Shown here: positions 7,374 to 13,328 of the stretch, one piece after another
How positions within the stretch are numbered: position 1 is the first letter of the stretch
Layout of the letters: every line of letters starts with the position of its first letter
Assembly: GCA_050117725.1 (NCBI GenBank)
Contig: JASFME010000038.1
Location: forward strand, 1-13,328
Length of the DNA stretch: 13,328 bases
Source of the DNA: JASFJH01 sp050117725
GTDB taxonomy: Bacteria > Pseudomonadota > Gammaproteobacteria > AKS1
Direction: 5' to 3'
Translations under genes and position numbers: made by a program
Notes under the pieces: generated by a model
The model's input: only the letters and a program-made list of their open reading frames with translations
The model's database searches: none
Told to the model about the DNA's origin: nothing

Positions 7374-8165
7374 ATGCATATCCATACACCACAGGCACTG
7401 AAGACAGAACATACTATCAGGGTCTTGAGTTATAACATCCAGGTCGCAATTGGCACATCGCGCGCGCATCACTACGTGACCCGTAGCTGGCGGCATGTAT
7501 TGCCGCACTCACAACTGTATGCAAACCTCAATCGTATCGCACATGTACTGGCGGAGTTCGATATCGTCGCCTTGCAGGAAGTCGATGCTGGCAGCCTGCG
7601 CAGTGCCTTTACCAACCAGACCGAGTACCTCGCGCATCACGCCCGTTTCGCGCACTGGCATTGCCAGGTTAACCGGAACCTGGCACGCATTGCCCGGCAC
7701 AGCAACAGCCTGCTCAGCCGTTACAAGCCACATCGCTTCGTTGAGCAAAAACTGTCAGGCATGATCCCGGGGCGCGGCGTGTTGCTGGCAGAATACGGTG
7801 AGGGCCGGCACCAGCTGGCAGTGCTGGTCCTGCATCTGGCATTGAGTCAGCGTGCACGTCTCGCGCAGCTGGCCGAGGTCAGTGAACTGGTGAATAGCTA
7901 CCCACATGCTGTCCTCATGGGCGATTTCAATTGCGAACCCGACAGCAAGGAAATGCAGTTCCTGATCCGGAACACTGATTTGTCTATCCCGGAAGATGAA
8001 GGGCATACCTTCCCGAGTTGGCAACCGAGAAAAAGACTGGACCATATACTGATCACAAACAAGCTCGAAGTCACGACGATTGAAGTGCTGGAACACATGT
8101 ATTCCGATCATTTGCCCGTTGCGATGGAGATACGCTTGCCGAAAAAATTGCAGCTGACAAACTGA
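7374..8165 (+). CDS. Endonuclease/exonuclease/phosphatase (EEP) family hydrolase
   Basis: The 263-residue protein shows the ordered metal-hydrolase motifs of the EEP fold: SYNIQ (N21), ALQEVD (E69), the VLHLALSQRAR strand (H154), MGDFN (D184, N186), RLDHIL (D223, H224) and the terminal SDHLPV (D245, H246). These residues bind Mg2+ and cleave a phosphodiester or phosphomonoester bond. Members range from ExoIII-type nucleases to phosphatases and sphingomyelinase-like enzymes, so the substrate cannot be set from sequence. No signal peptide is visible, which suggests a cytoplasmic enzyme. The start at ATG 7374 has AAAGGAAA (7362-7369) just ahead and lies 10 bases after the acetolactate synthase stop. 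A homologous gene is commonly found near dsbA in gammaproteobacteria (recollection, not checked). The DUF368 gene begins seven bases after its stop, implying co-transcription. Confidence 0.88.
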   Translation: MHIHTPQALKTEHTIRVLSYNIQVAIGTSRAHHYVTRSWRHVLPHSQLYANLNRIAHVLAEFDIVALQEVDAGSLRSAFTNQTEYLAHHARFAHWHCQVNRNLARIARHSNSLLSRYKPHRFVEQKLSGMIPGRGVLLAEYGEGRHQLAVLVLHLALSQRARLAQLAEVSELVNSYPHAVLMGDFNCEPDSKEMQFLIRNTDLSIPEDEGHTFPSWQPRKRLDHILITNKLEVTTIEVLEHMYSDHLPVAMEIRLPKKLQLTN

Positions 8166-8172
8166 TGACAAT

Positions 8173-9120
8173 ATGAGTATACCCGCTGGTTCCAAAAGCA
8201 ATAAGGCTTTAATGTTGTGGCGAGACAGGCTGATGCTGATCATCAAGGGCTTCTGCATGGGCATGGCAGATCTCGTGCCCGGTGTCAGTGGCGGCACGAT
8301 GGCGTTTATCCTTGGTATCTACGAACGCCTGATCCGCGCTATCAGCTCCTTCGACAGGCCATGGCTGTTTGCCTTGTTCAGGGGAGATATTGTCAGCGCC
8401 AGCCGGCGGCCCCACTGGGGATTCCTCGTGCCGCTCGTCACCGGCATTTTTGCCGCGTTGCTGTTTTTTACCCGGGTCATCTCTATCCCGGAACTGCTGG
8501 TCACTCACCAGCAACAGGTATATGGCCTGTTTTTCGGCCTGATCCTGGCATCGATCGTGGTATTGTTCGGTGAGGTCGGGCGCATGCGCTGGCTGGATGG
8601 CGTCATGCTCGGAGTGGGTGCAGCTGGAGGTTTGTTGCTGGTTACGATGATCCCGTTTCAAACACCCGACACCGCGTGGTTCGTGTTCGTCAGCGGGGCG
8701 ATCGCGATTTGCGCCATGATCCTGCCTGGCGTATCGGGCTCATTCCTGCTCCTGATCATGAAAAAATATGCCTATGTCATGAGCGCCATAGGCAGGCTGG
8801 ATCTGTCCGTGTTGATTCCGTTTGCACTGGGCTGTCTGTGCGGCCTGATCATGTTTTCCAGGTTGCTGAACTGGCTGCTCGGGCACTTCTATCGCCAGAC
8901 ATTATTATTAATAAAAGGTATCCTGCTGGCATCACTGTGGGCACTATGGCCGGTGCAGCAACGCAGCTACACCGTGATCAACGGCGTGGAACATGTCACC
9001 GGTATTACCCCGGCATGGCCACAGCAAATCAATGCAACACTGATTGAAACCAGTGCGCTCATGTTGCTGGGCTTTATTGTCGTGCTCACCCTCAACCGCT
9101 ATACACGACTGCGAAAATAA
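8173..9120 (+). CDS. popT: DUF368 membrane protein, PopT-family undecaprenyl-phosphate translocase
   Basis: A 315-residue, highly hydrophobic protein with about eight membrane segments. It contains the two inverted-repeat signatures of DUF368: KGFCMGMADLVPGVSGGTMA (residues 25-44) and AICAMILPGVSGSFLLLIMK (178-197). DUF368 proteins (PopT) have been shown to recycle the lipid carrier undecaprenyl phosphate from the outer to the inner leaflet of the cytoplasmic membrane for cell-wall and O-antigen synthesis. This assignment rests on family knowledge; the family match itself is plain from the paired PGVSG motifs. The start at 8173 has little Shine-Dalgarno, whereas ATG 8212 has AAGG nearby and would only remove a short polar N-terminus, so the true start may be 8212. 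The seven-base gap to the EEP gene suggests translational coupling, which would excuse the weak site. Confidence 0.88.
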   Translation: MSIPAGSKSNKALMLWRDRLMLIIKGFCMGMADLVPGVSGGTMAFILGIYERLIRAISSFDRPWLFALFRGDIVSASRRPHWGFLVPLVTGIFAALLFFTRVISIPELLVTHQQQVYGLFFGLILASIVVLFGEVGRMRWLDGVMLGVGAAGGLLLVTMIPFQTPDTAWFVFVSGAIAICAMILPGVSGSFLLLIMKKYAYVMSAIGRLDLSVLIPFALGCLCGLIMFSRLLNWLLGHFYRQTLLLIKGILLASLWALWPVQQRSYTVINGVEHVTGITPAWPQQINATLIETSALMLLGFIVVLTLNRYTRLRK

Positions 9121-9172
9121 GCCAAATCAGCCTGGCAGTGACACATTTCCTCCAGTCTTTCTGCGGAACGTA

Positions 9173-9205
9173 AACCACTACTTAATGGAAGTGAGAAGGG
9201 TGGTT
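9173..9205. repeat. Inverted repeat between popT and the minus-strand small ORF
   Basis: AACCAC (9173-9178) pairs with GTGGTT (9200-9205) across 21 bases that also hold a small CTT/AAG pair. It lies in the convergent gap and overlaps the small ORF's stop. There is no U-run on either side, so it is at best a weak terminator. Confidence 0.25.
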
Positions 9206-9314
9206 AATTGCTTTTCTCGGACTGTTCCTTCCGATGTCTGACGACTACAAGACAATCCTCAGTGGCTGACTCGAGAAGTTCAAGATCTTCATTTTTCATT
9301 GTGTCCTTACTCAT
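9204..9314 (-). CDS. Small ORF (36 aa) behind the Crp/Fnr-type regulator, function unknown
   Basis: On the minus strand, ATG at 9314 opens a 36-codon frame ending in TAA at 9204-9206. A second in-frame ATG lies immediately upstream at 9317. GAAGG (9325-9321) precedes the 9314 start by six bases, a good Shine-Dalgarno distance, whereas 9317 would be only three bases away. The start is 23 bases after the regulator's stop codon, in the same direction, so the two could share an mRNA. The product begins MSKDTMKNEDLELLESA, is acidic in its first half and basic at the end (VVVRHRKEQSEKSN), and has one cysteine (in EDCLV). It has no membrane segment or motif I recognise. It may be a genuine small protein, a remnant of a longer gene, or chance; the Shine-Dalgarno and position favour translation. 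Confidence 0.45.
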   Translation of the reverse strand: MSKDTMKNEDLELLESATEDCLVVVRHRKEQSEKSN

Positions 9315-9337
9315 CATTTTCCTTCATGTATAGGACC

Positions 9338-10132
9338 TTAAGCCGCGCCTAGTTGCAGAAGTCGGCGCAAGCGGTCTGGCTGAACGATGTGGATATGCTG
9401 GTTTACCATGCGAACCGCGCCTCGCTTGCGCAGATGTGCCAGCGTCGTGGTGACTGTCTGGCGGCTGGCGCCGATCAGGTTGGCGATGTCCTGGTGTGTG
9501 AGTCGCATGTTGACGCACAATTCACCTTCGGTAGAGCCGCTACAGCAGCGCGCCCCGGATGATACAGCGGCAAAACGCACCAGCAACCGGGCGACGCGGG
9601 TTTCCACGTTGTCGGAGGCCAAACCCACCAGTATGTGGCCCAACGCGCGAACCCGGGCCGAAAGGATGCCGATGGCCTTCATGGCCGCTTCCGGGTGAGC
9701 ACCCAAAAAGTGGGTGAAGTCACTGCGGCTGATGGAATAGACCTGGGTCGCTTCATTCGCCACGGCGAATATCTGCCGGTCGTTGCCTCGCCAGAGTTCG
9801 GCCATGCCAAAGATCTCCCCCGGGAAGCTGAACCACAGGATGGTTTCCTTGCCTGCGGATGAAACCTGGAACAAGCGGATACAGCCGCCGGCGACGATGT
9901 AGACATCGTTGGAGCGATCACCCGCGCGGAACAGGTGGTCACGAGATTTCAGGATCCGGTGGCGTGAGCATTTCAGAAGATCCTGTGTCTCTTCCTGCGA
10001 CAGGCTGGACAGGAAATTCGCATGAGCGTCTGACCATGCGTCCCTTCCTTCGTCGATACTGGAAAGGTCGTGGCTGATTATATCTGCGAACGGATCCACG
10101 GTGGGTCTACTGCTGGCACTCAATGGAATCAT
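9338..10132 (-). CDS. Crp/Fnr-family transcriptional regulator
   Basis: The 264-residue protein has about 38 extra N-terminal residues, then a cyclic-nucleotide-binding-type beta-roll (about 45-150, with RAGDRSNDVYIVAGGCIRL and FPGEIFGMAE), a dimerisation helix, and a C-terminal winged helix-turn-helix at 211-238 (LTHQDIANLIGASRQTVTTT). In the recognition helix CRP's Arg180-Glu181 become R224-Q225 and CRP's Arg185 becomes threonine, so the operator should differ from the CRP site. The phosphate-binding cassette has RQ (119-120) where cAMP binders have R-S/T, so cAMP is unlikely to be the signal. Cysteines at 55, 84, 196, 197 and 206 do not form the FNR iron-sulfur pattern. An AGGAAAGGGGGG stretch precedes the ATG. 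It is divergent from tctCBA and is the obvious candidate to regulate it. Confidence 0.92.
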   Translation of the reverse strand: MIPLSASSRPTVDPFADIISHDLSSIDEGRDAWSDAHANFLSSLSQEETQDLLKCSRHRILKSRDHLFRAGDRSNDVYIVAGGCIRLFQVSSAGKETILWFSFPGEIFGMAELWRGNDRQIFAVANEATQVYSISRSDFTHFLGAHPEAAMKAIGILSARVRALGHILVGLASDNVETRVARLLVRFAAVSSGARCCSGSTEGELCVNMRLTHQDIANLIGASRQTVTTTLAHLRKRGAVRMVNQHIHIVQPDRLRRLLQLGAA

Positions 10133-10184
10133 CCCCCCTTTCCTCTACGAAGTTAATCATGGCATAGCGGAGGGGCTGTTGCCA

Positions 10185-10204
10185 CCTGGTATTTAGTAAC
10201 CAGG
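10185..10204. promoter_or_regulatory. Palindrome CCTGGT-N8-ACCAGG, candidate operator or leader hairpin
   Basis: CCTGGT (10185-10190) and ACCAGG (10199-10204) form a perfect 6-8-6 inverted repeat. It lies 53 bases upstream of the regulator's start and so may sit in its promoter or 5' leader. Binding protein unknown. Confidence 0.35.
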
Positions 10205-10229
10205 CTAAAGATATTCGGTGACAGGGAGT

Positions 10230-10242
10230 CTTGATGTTCAAG
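10230..10242. promoter_or_regulatory. Palindrome CTTGA-N3-TCAAG in the divergent region
   Basis: A perfect 5-3-5 inverted repeat. It contains TTGAT, like an FNR half-site, but the spacing is wrong for the TTGAT-N4-ATCAA box, so it may be fortuitous. Confidence 0.2.
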
Positions 10243-10322
10243 TTTCAGGCATTCATTGGCTTTGTCTAATATTACCTTAGAGGTTTATAACGATTTATTA
10301 ATATTGAGTTGCCTGTGCCAGC

Positions 10323-10342
10323 ATTGTCATCTGGGCGACAAA
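10323..10342. promoter_or_regulatory. First copy of the ATTGTCATCT...GACAAA element upstream of tctC
   Basis: ATTGTCATCT (10323-10332) followed by GACAAA (10337-10342) makes an imperfect inverted repeat, TTGTC-N8-GACAA. The same ten bases and the same GACAAA recur 97 bases downstream. Confidence 0.4.
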
Positions 10343-10419
10343 GATGCCGACCCACGTTCGTTAGTATGTAGTTTGAAAAGAATGTGTAACAAGACCGTTC
10401 CTTAAAATTTATGGGCCGG

Positions 10420-10437
10420 ATTGTCATCTTTGACAAA
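10420..10437. promoter_or_regulatory. Second copy: perfect palindrome TTGTCA-N4-TGACAA just before tctC
   Basis: TTGTCA (10421-10426) and TGACAA (10431-10436) are exact inverted copies with four bases between. The sequence repeats the upstream element at 10323-10342 but with half-sites two bases closer. It lies 18 bases before the tctC ATG and immediately upstream of its Shine-Dalgarno, a position suited to a repressor operator or an mRNA hairpin. The neighbouring Crp/Fnr-type protein is the natural candidate ligand. Confidence 0.45.
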
Positions 10438-10454
10438 AACACGGAGACTTCGCG

Positions 10455-11396
10455 ATGAGAAAAACTTTTAACATTGTGATCGGCCTGGTTATGGCTGCAG
10501 TCATAACCAGTACCAACGCGGCAGAATACCCGAGCCGCCCCATTACGTTCATGACCATGACCCAGCCTGGCGCACAAATCGACCGCCTGACGCGTGGCCT
10601 GGGCCAGCGTATGAGCAAGGTTCTGGGACAGCCCATCAACGTGAAGAACGTGACCGGATCCCACGGCACCGTGATGGCGACTTCGCTTAGCAGGGCCAGG
10701 CCTGATGGCTACACCCTCGGCGTCACGTCGCTGACGGCATACACCTACGCACCCCATCACAGCAAGCTGACCTACGCGCCCGAGGATTTCGACTACCTGA
10801 CCCTGGTGGCGCTGAATTCCAGCGGCTTCATCTCCAAGGCGGACAAGCCCTGGAGCACGCTGAAGGAAGCCTTCGAGTGGGCCAAGAAAGAGAACAACAA
10901 CAGCATGGTCGCCATGTTCCACGGCGCGGATGACCGCGACGCTATTCAGCGCATGGCCAAGAAGGAAGGCGTGAAGCTGTCGCTGATACCGTCCAAGGGT
11001 GGGCCGTCTGTGATCAAGGCCGTGACGGGCGGTCACGCCGACGTCGGCTACGTGGGCGCCATTTTCTACAAGCACGTGGAAGCCGGTACCATCAAGCTCA
11101 TCGGCGTTGCGCTGGGCGATCGTTTGCCAAAGTTACCTGATGTGCCCACTTTGCGTGAACAGGGCTACGACGAGCAGGTGGAAATGATCGTCGGCCTGGT
11201 GGCACCGAAGGGTATCGATGCAGCCGCAAAGGCCAGGATCCTGGCCGCCGCCGACAAGCTGGCCAACGACGAGGAAACCCAGGAATTCATCACGGGCAAC
11301 CTGCTGATGCGGCCCGTGAAGTGGGGTGAAGCGCATGCTGACCAGACCGTGAAGGACCTGTACGCGACCTTTGAAAAGCAGGCGAAGATGAAGTAG
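10455..11396 (+). CDS. tctC: Tripartite tricarboxylate transporter substrate-binding protein (TctC/Bug family)
   Basis: A 313-residue periplasmic binding protein with a signal peptide (cleavage near TNAA, residues 20-23) followed by YPSRPITF, the usual start of mature Bug proteins. Further family marks are ARPDGYTLG, the SKGGPSVIKAVTGGHADVG loop and DRLPKLPDVPTLREQGYD. The first ligand loop reads MTQPGAQIDR rather than the common PFPAGGGTD form, so the ligand-binding pocket may be atypical. Such proteins bind carboxylates (citrate, C4-dicarboxylates, aromatic or amino acids and others) and deliver them to a TctAB membrane carrier driven by an ion gradient; the substrate here cannot be told. 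CGGAGA (10442-10447) precedes the ATG. The gene is first in a tctC-tctB-tctA operon, with tandem hairpins directly after its stop. Confidence 0.93.
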   Translation: MRKTFNIVIGLVMAAVITSTNAAEYPSRPITFMTMTQPGAQIDRLTRGLGQRMSKVLGQPINVKNVTGSHGTVMATSLSRARPDGYTLGVTSLTAYTYAPHHSKLTYAPEDFDYLTLVALNSSGFISKADKPWSTLKEAFEWAKKENNNSMVAMFHGADDRDAIQRMAKKEGVKLSLIPSKGGPSVIKAVTGGHADVGYVGAIFYKHVEAGTIKLIGVALGDRLPKLPDVPTLREQGYDEQVEMIVGLVAPKGIDAAAKARILAAADKLANDEETQEFITGNLLMRPVKWGEAHADQTVKDLYATFEKQAKMK

Positions 11397-11399
11397 TCC

Positions 11400-11452
11400 A
11401 TACCGCCGGGACGGAGCGACACCTCCGGTCCGGCGGTATCGCTCCTTGAGCG
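11400..11452 (+). other. Tandem hairpins between tctC and tctB (intercistronic mRNA structure)
   Basis: The first hairpin joins 11400-11416 with 11423-11439: ten perfect pairs (ATACCGCCGG with CCGGCGGTAT), a 2x2 internal mismatch, five more pairs and a six-base loop. Directly after it CGCTC (11440-11444) pairs with GAGCG (11448-11452). No U-tract follows, so this is more likely a barrier to 3' exonucleases or a partial attenuator than a full terminator. Structures of this kind behind a binding-protein gene usually make it more abundant than the membrane subunits. Confidence 0.7.
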
Positions 11453-11573
11453 GGTGCGGTGAACAAAAGGAAAGGTGGAGTACCGGTTCACCCGGACTCC
11501 CTGCTGCAAAGAATATAACCACCGGTGCCGTGTGTCCTTGACAAGAGGGGACGTCACAGAGCAGCCGGGGAGC

Positions 11574-11579
11574 GAGGAG
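11574..11579 (+). promoter_or_regulatory. Shine-Dalgarno fixing the tctB GTG start
   Basis: GAGGAG five bases before GTG 11585. It favours this start over an in-frame GTG at 11525, which would add a 20-residue polar, arginine-rich stretch. Confidence 0.75.
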
Positions 11580-11584
11580 AACGC

Positions 11585-12097
11585 GTGACAAGAATACAAA
11601 GAGAAACGATCGCGAATCTGCTGATCGTCGGATTTTGCCTTTTGTTGCTTATATGGGCCATTCCCACCTACACGCCAGCTCATCCCGGTTACGGTGCCTC
11701 GCCCGCGCTGGTGGCCAACGTGGCGGTCGGGATCATGATGGTGATGGCAGGCCTCTCCCTGGTTCGCCTGCTCCTGGCCCGGTTCGCGGGCAAGACGCTG
11801 CCGCCAGCGGAAGGACAGTTTCCGGAAGAGGCGCAATCGACGGGGTTCACACAGGTCGGGCGGCTCAATCTGCCCAACCTGGGCCGATTCATCATTCCAA
11901 GTGTGCTGCTGGTGGTGGCTATCGAGTACATCGGTTATGTGCCCGCGGCACTCGCCTTCCTGATGGTCGTCCAGTACTTCATCGGCAGCCGCAAGTGGAT
12001 CCAGATGGTGGTGCTGTCCATCGTCCTGGTCGCGGTGATGTACATCATTATGCGCTACGGTTTCGGCGTACCAGTGCCGGGGCCGCAACTCTTCTAA
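11585..12097 (+). CDS. tctB: TctB-type small membrane subunit of the tripartite tricarboxylate transporter
   Basis: A 170-residue membrane protein with four hydrophobic segments (about residues 9-27, 41-65, 99-135 counting as one long or two short helices, and 139-160), typical in length and layout for the poorly conserved TctB subunit. Evidence comes partly from position: it lies between tctC and tctA, the standard order. Segments such as GFGVPVPGPQLF at the C-terminus resemble the usual TctB ending of (F)xxxLxVPLPxG. The translation start is GTG 11585. It pairs with TctA to form the cytoplasmic-membrane carrier. The stop is 32 bases before tctA, and the 188-base gap to tctC holds the hairpins. 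Confidence 0.88.
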   Translation: MTRIQRETIANLLIVGFCLLLLIWAIPTYTPAHPGYGASPALVANVAVGIMMVMAGLSLVRLLLARFAGKTLPPAEGQFPEEAQSTGFTQVGRLNLPNLGRFIIPSVLLVVAIEYIGYVPAALAFLMVVQYFIGSRKWIQMVVLSIVLVAVMYIIMRYGFGVPVPGPQLF

Positions 12098-12129
12098 CAA
12101 CTAAACCAGAGACGCGGAACACATAAACC

Positions 12130-13328
12130 ATGGATATGATCTTTGCGGGACTGCTGGACTCCATTTCGCTTGCCAGCCTCATATTCGTCTTTACCGGGGT
12201 CGCCCTCGGGGTCATGATCGGGGCGATCCCCGGCATTAACGGCCCCATGGCCATCGCGCTGTTCATCCCGGTTACCTATTATATGACGCCATTGACGGCC
12301 ATCGGCTTTCTGGTCGGGCTCAACAAAGGTGCCTTTTTCGGTGGTGCCATTTCGGCGGTGCTGCTGCGCACGCCGGGTACGCCGGAGGCGGCAGCCACCT
12401 CATGGGACGGCTATCCGCTCACCCAGCAGGGCAAGGGCGAAAAGGCGCTGCGCATGGCACTCTACAGCTCGGTGGCGGGAGACGTCATCTCCACGGGCGT
12501 GCTCATCGCCATCGCGGCGCCGCTGGCGGCGGTGGCGCTGTTCATGGGTCCGTCGGAAATCTTCGCCCTGATTTCTCTTGCTCTCACCGTGATCGCGGGC
12601 ATCGGTACCAGTTCCATCTGCCGCGGCCTCATCGCGGCCGGATTTGGCCTGCTTGCGGGTCTGATCGGCACAGAACCGGTGACTGCGCTGCCCCGACTCA
12701 CCTTCGACGTCTATCAGTTGGGCGGCGGTCTGTCCCTGATTCCGGTGGCCATTGGTCTGCTGGCGTTCTCGGAAATCCTGATCCAGTTGGAGCGATTCTC
12801 CGTCAAGGGCGGCGGCGAACACGTGGCCAATGTGTTTTCGAAGAAGCGCGAAGACCGGCTGCTTTCGTTCAAGGAGTTCTTCGCCAGCACCCGTACCCTG
12901 TTCCGGGGCAGCGCCATCGGCATCGGTGTCGGTGCCATGCCGGGCCTGGGGGCGCCGGTGGCGTCGTTCATGTCCTACGACATGGCGATGAAGCGCTCCA
13001 GGCACAAGGAGGAATTCGGCAAGGGCCGCCTGGAAGGCATCGGTGCGTCCGAGTCCGCCAACAGCGCGGTAGTCGGCGCCAGCCTGATCCCGCTGTTCGT
13101 TCTGGGCATTCCCGGTAACCTGGCCGTCGCCATGCTGATGGGCGCGTTCATGATTCACGGCATGCAGCCGGGCCCGTTGATGTTCCAGGAAAACGCCCAG
13201 CTCATGTACGGCATCTACGGCAGTCTGGTCATCGCCAGCCTGTTCCTGGCCGTCATCGGTCGGTTCGGGCTCCGGATGTTCTGCAAGGCCGTCGAAATCC
13301 CGGCGATGATGCTGTACCCCATCGTGAT
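12130..13328 (+). CDS. tctA: TctA-type large membrane subunit of the tripartite tricarboxylate transporter (cut by window end)
   Basis: ATG 12130 opens a frame that stays open to the window end, giving 399 codons plus two bases; family members are about 500 residues, so perhaps 100 are missing. Family motifs are clear: GVMIGAIPGINGPMAIAL near residue 28-45, FFGGAISAVLLRTPGTPEAA, WDGYPLTQQGKGEKAL, the mid-protein GVGAMPGLGAPVASF, and ESANSAVVGASLIPLFVLGI with IPGN after it. The repeated G-x-x-PG(I/L)G elements mark the two halves of the transporter. It is the channel-forming subunit that takes substrate from TctC. The Shine-Dalgarno (CGGAA, 12115-12119) is weak and somewhat distant; ATG 12136 is a possible alternative. 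The region is rich in overlapping open frames in other phases, which are not coding. Confidence 0.95.
   Translation, partial: MDMIFAGLLDSISLASLIFVFTGVALGVMIGAIPGINGPMAIALFIPVTYYMTPLTAIGFLVGLNKGAFFGGAISAVLLRTPGTPEAAATSWDGYPLTQQGKGEKALRMALYSSVAGDVISTGVLIAIAAPLAAVALFMGPSEIFALISLALTVIAGIGTSSICRGLIAAGFGLLAGLIGTEPVTALPRLTFDVYQLGGGLSLIPVAIGLLAFSEILIQLERFSVKGGGEHVANVFSKKREDRLLSFKEFFASTRTLFRGSAIGIGVGAMPGLGAPVASFMSYDMAMKRSRHKEEFGKGRLEGIGASESANSAVVGASLIPLFVLGIPGNLAVAMLMGAFMIHGMQPGPLMFQENAQLMYGIYGSLVIASLFLAVIGRFGLRMFCKAVEIPAMMLYPIV

Larger units (their letters stand above)
10133..10454. other. Divergent regulatory region between the Crp/Fnr-type gene and tctC
   Basis: This 322-base gene-free stretch must hold promoters in both directions. 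Its centre (about 10255-10310) is strikingly AT-rich compared with the flanking genes. It contains the inverted repeats and the repeated ATTGTCATCT element listed separately. I could not pick a convincing -35/-10 pair; TATAAC at 10286-10291 and TAAAAT at 10403-10408 are possible -10 elements for tctC. No RNA gene or small ORF was supported. Confidence 0.6.

Noticed and set aside
9271..9296. GAAG...CTTC hairpin followed by ATTTTT as a possible popT terminator
   Set aside because: The stem has only four pairs, and the segment lies inside the small minus-strand ORF; too weak to call.
10421..10436. TTGTCA-N4-TGACAA read as a classical FNR or CRP box
   Set aside because: Half-sites match neither TTGAT-N4-ATCAA nor TGTGA-N6-TCACA; retained only as an operator of unknown specificity.
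10272..11075. Minus-strand frame of 267 codons opposite tctC
   Set aside because: It is antisense to tctC, and its composition is rich in His, Arg and Gly, as expected from a reversed coding frame.
12400..13158. Minus-strand frame of 252 codons and plus-strand frame 12402-13118 inside tctA
   Set aside because: Both overlap a TctA frame with unambiguous family motifs; long alternative frames are expected in this GC-rich gene.

Overview
The window looks like a chromosomal piece of a gammaproteobacterium. The order engB / cytochrome c5 / cytochrome c4 / System II cytochrome c maturation pair / dsbA, with an EEP-family hydrolase a little further on, resembles the conserved neighbourhood seen in pseudomonads and purple-sulfur or halophilic gammaproteobacteria. 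This placement comes from gene content and protein motifs only; no search was run.

Left part (1-5643): the N-terminal third of the ribosome-biogenesis GTPase EngB leaves the window on the minus strand. Divergent from it is a run of plus-strand genes for periplasmic electron transfer: a monohaem cytochrome c5-type protein, a dihaem cytochrome c4, a clear intrinsic terminator, then ResB and CcsA (the two membrane subunits of the System II haem ligation machine) and a periplasmic DsbA. Haem proteins, the machine that attaches their haem and an enzyme acting on exported cysteines therefore sit side by side.

Middle (5732-9120): an acetolactate synthase of the catabolic, FAD-independent type, a putative EEP-family metal-dependent hydrolase, and a DUF368 membrane protein (the PopT family of undecaprenyl-phosphate translocases) follow closely on the same strand. 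No acetolactate decarboxylase is visible.

Right part (9204-13328): a Crp/Fnr-type regulator on the minus strand is followed by a 36-codon small ORF with its own Shine-Dalgarno. A 322-base divergent intergenic region holds several inverted repeats and a repeated sequence element. Beyond it lies a tripartite tricarboxylate transporter operon, tctC-tctB-tctA, with tctA cut by the window end. Two hairpins in tandem separate tctC from tctB. This half reads as a self-contained regulator-plus-transporter module placed next to the conserved block.

No rRNA, tRNA, CRISPR array, transposase or phage gene was seen, and I found no clearly new multi-gene system. The least ordinary items are the small ORF behind the regulator, the repeated operator-like elements, the ResB start arrangement and the isolated acetolactate synthase.
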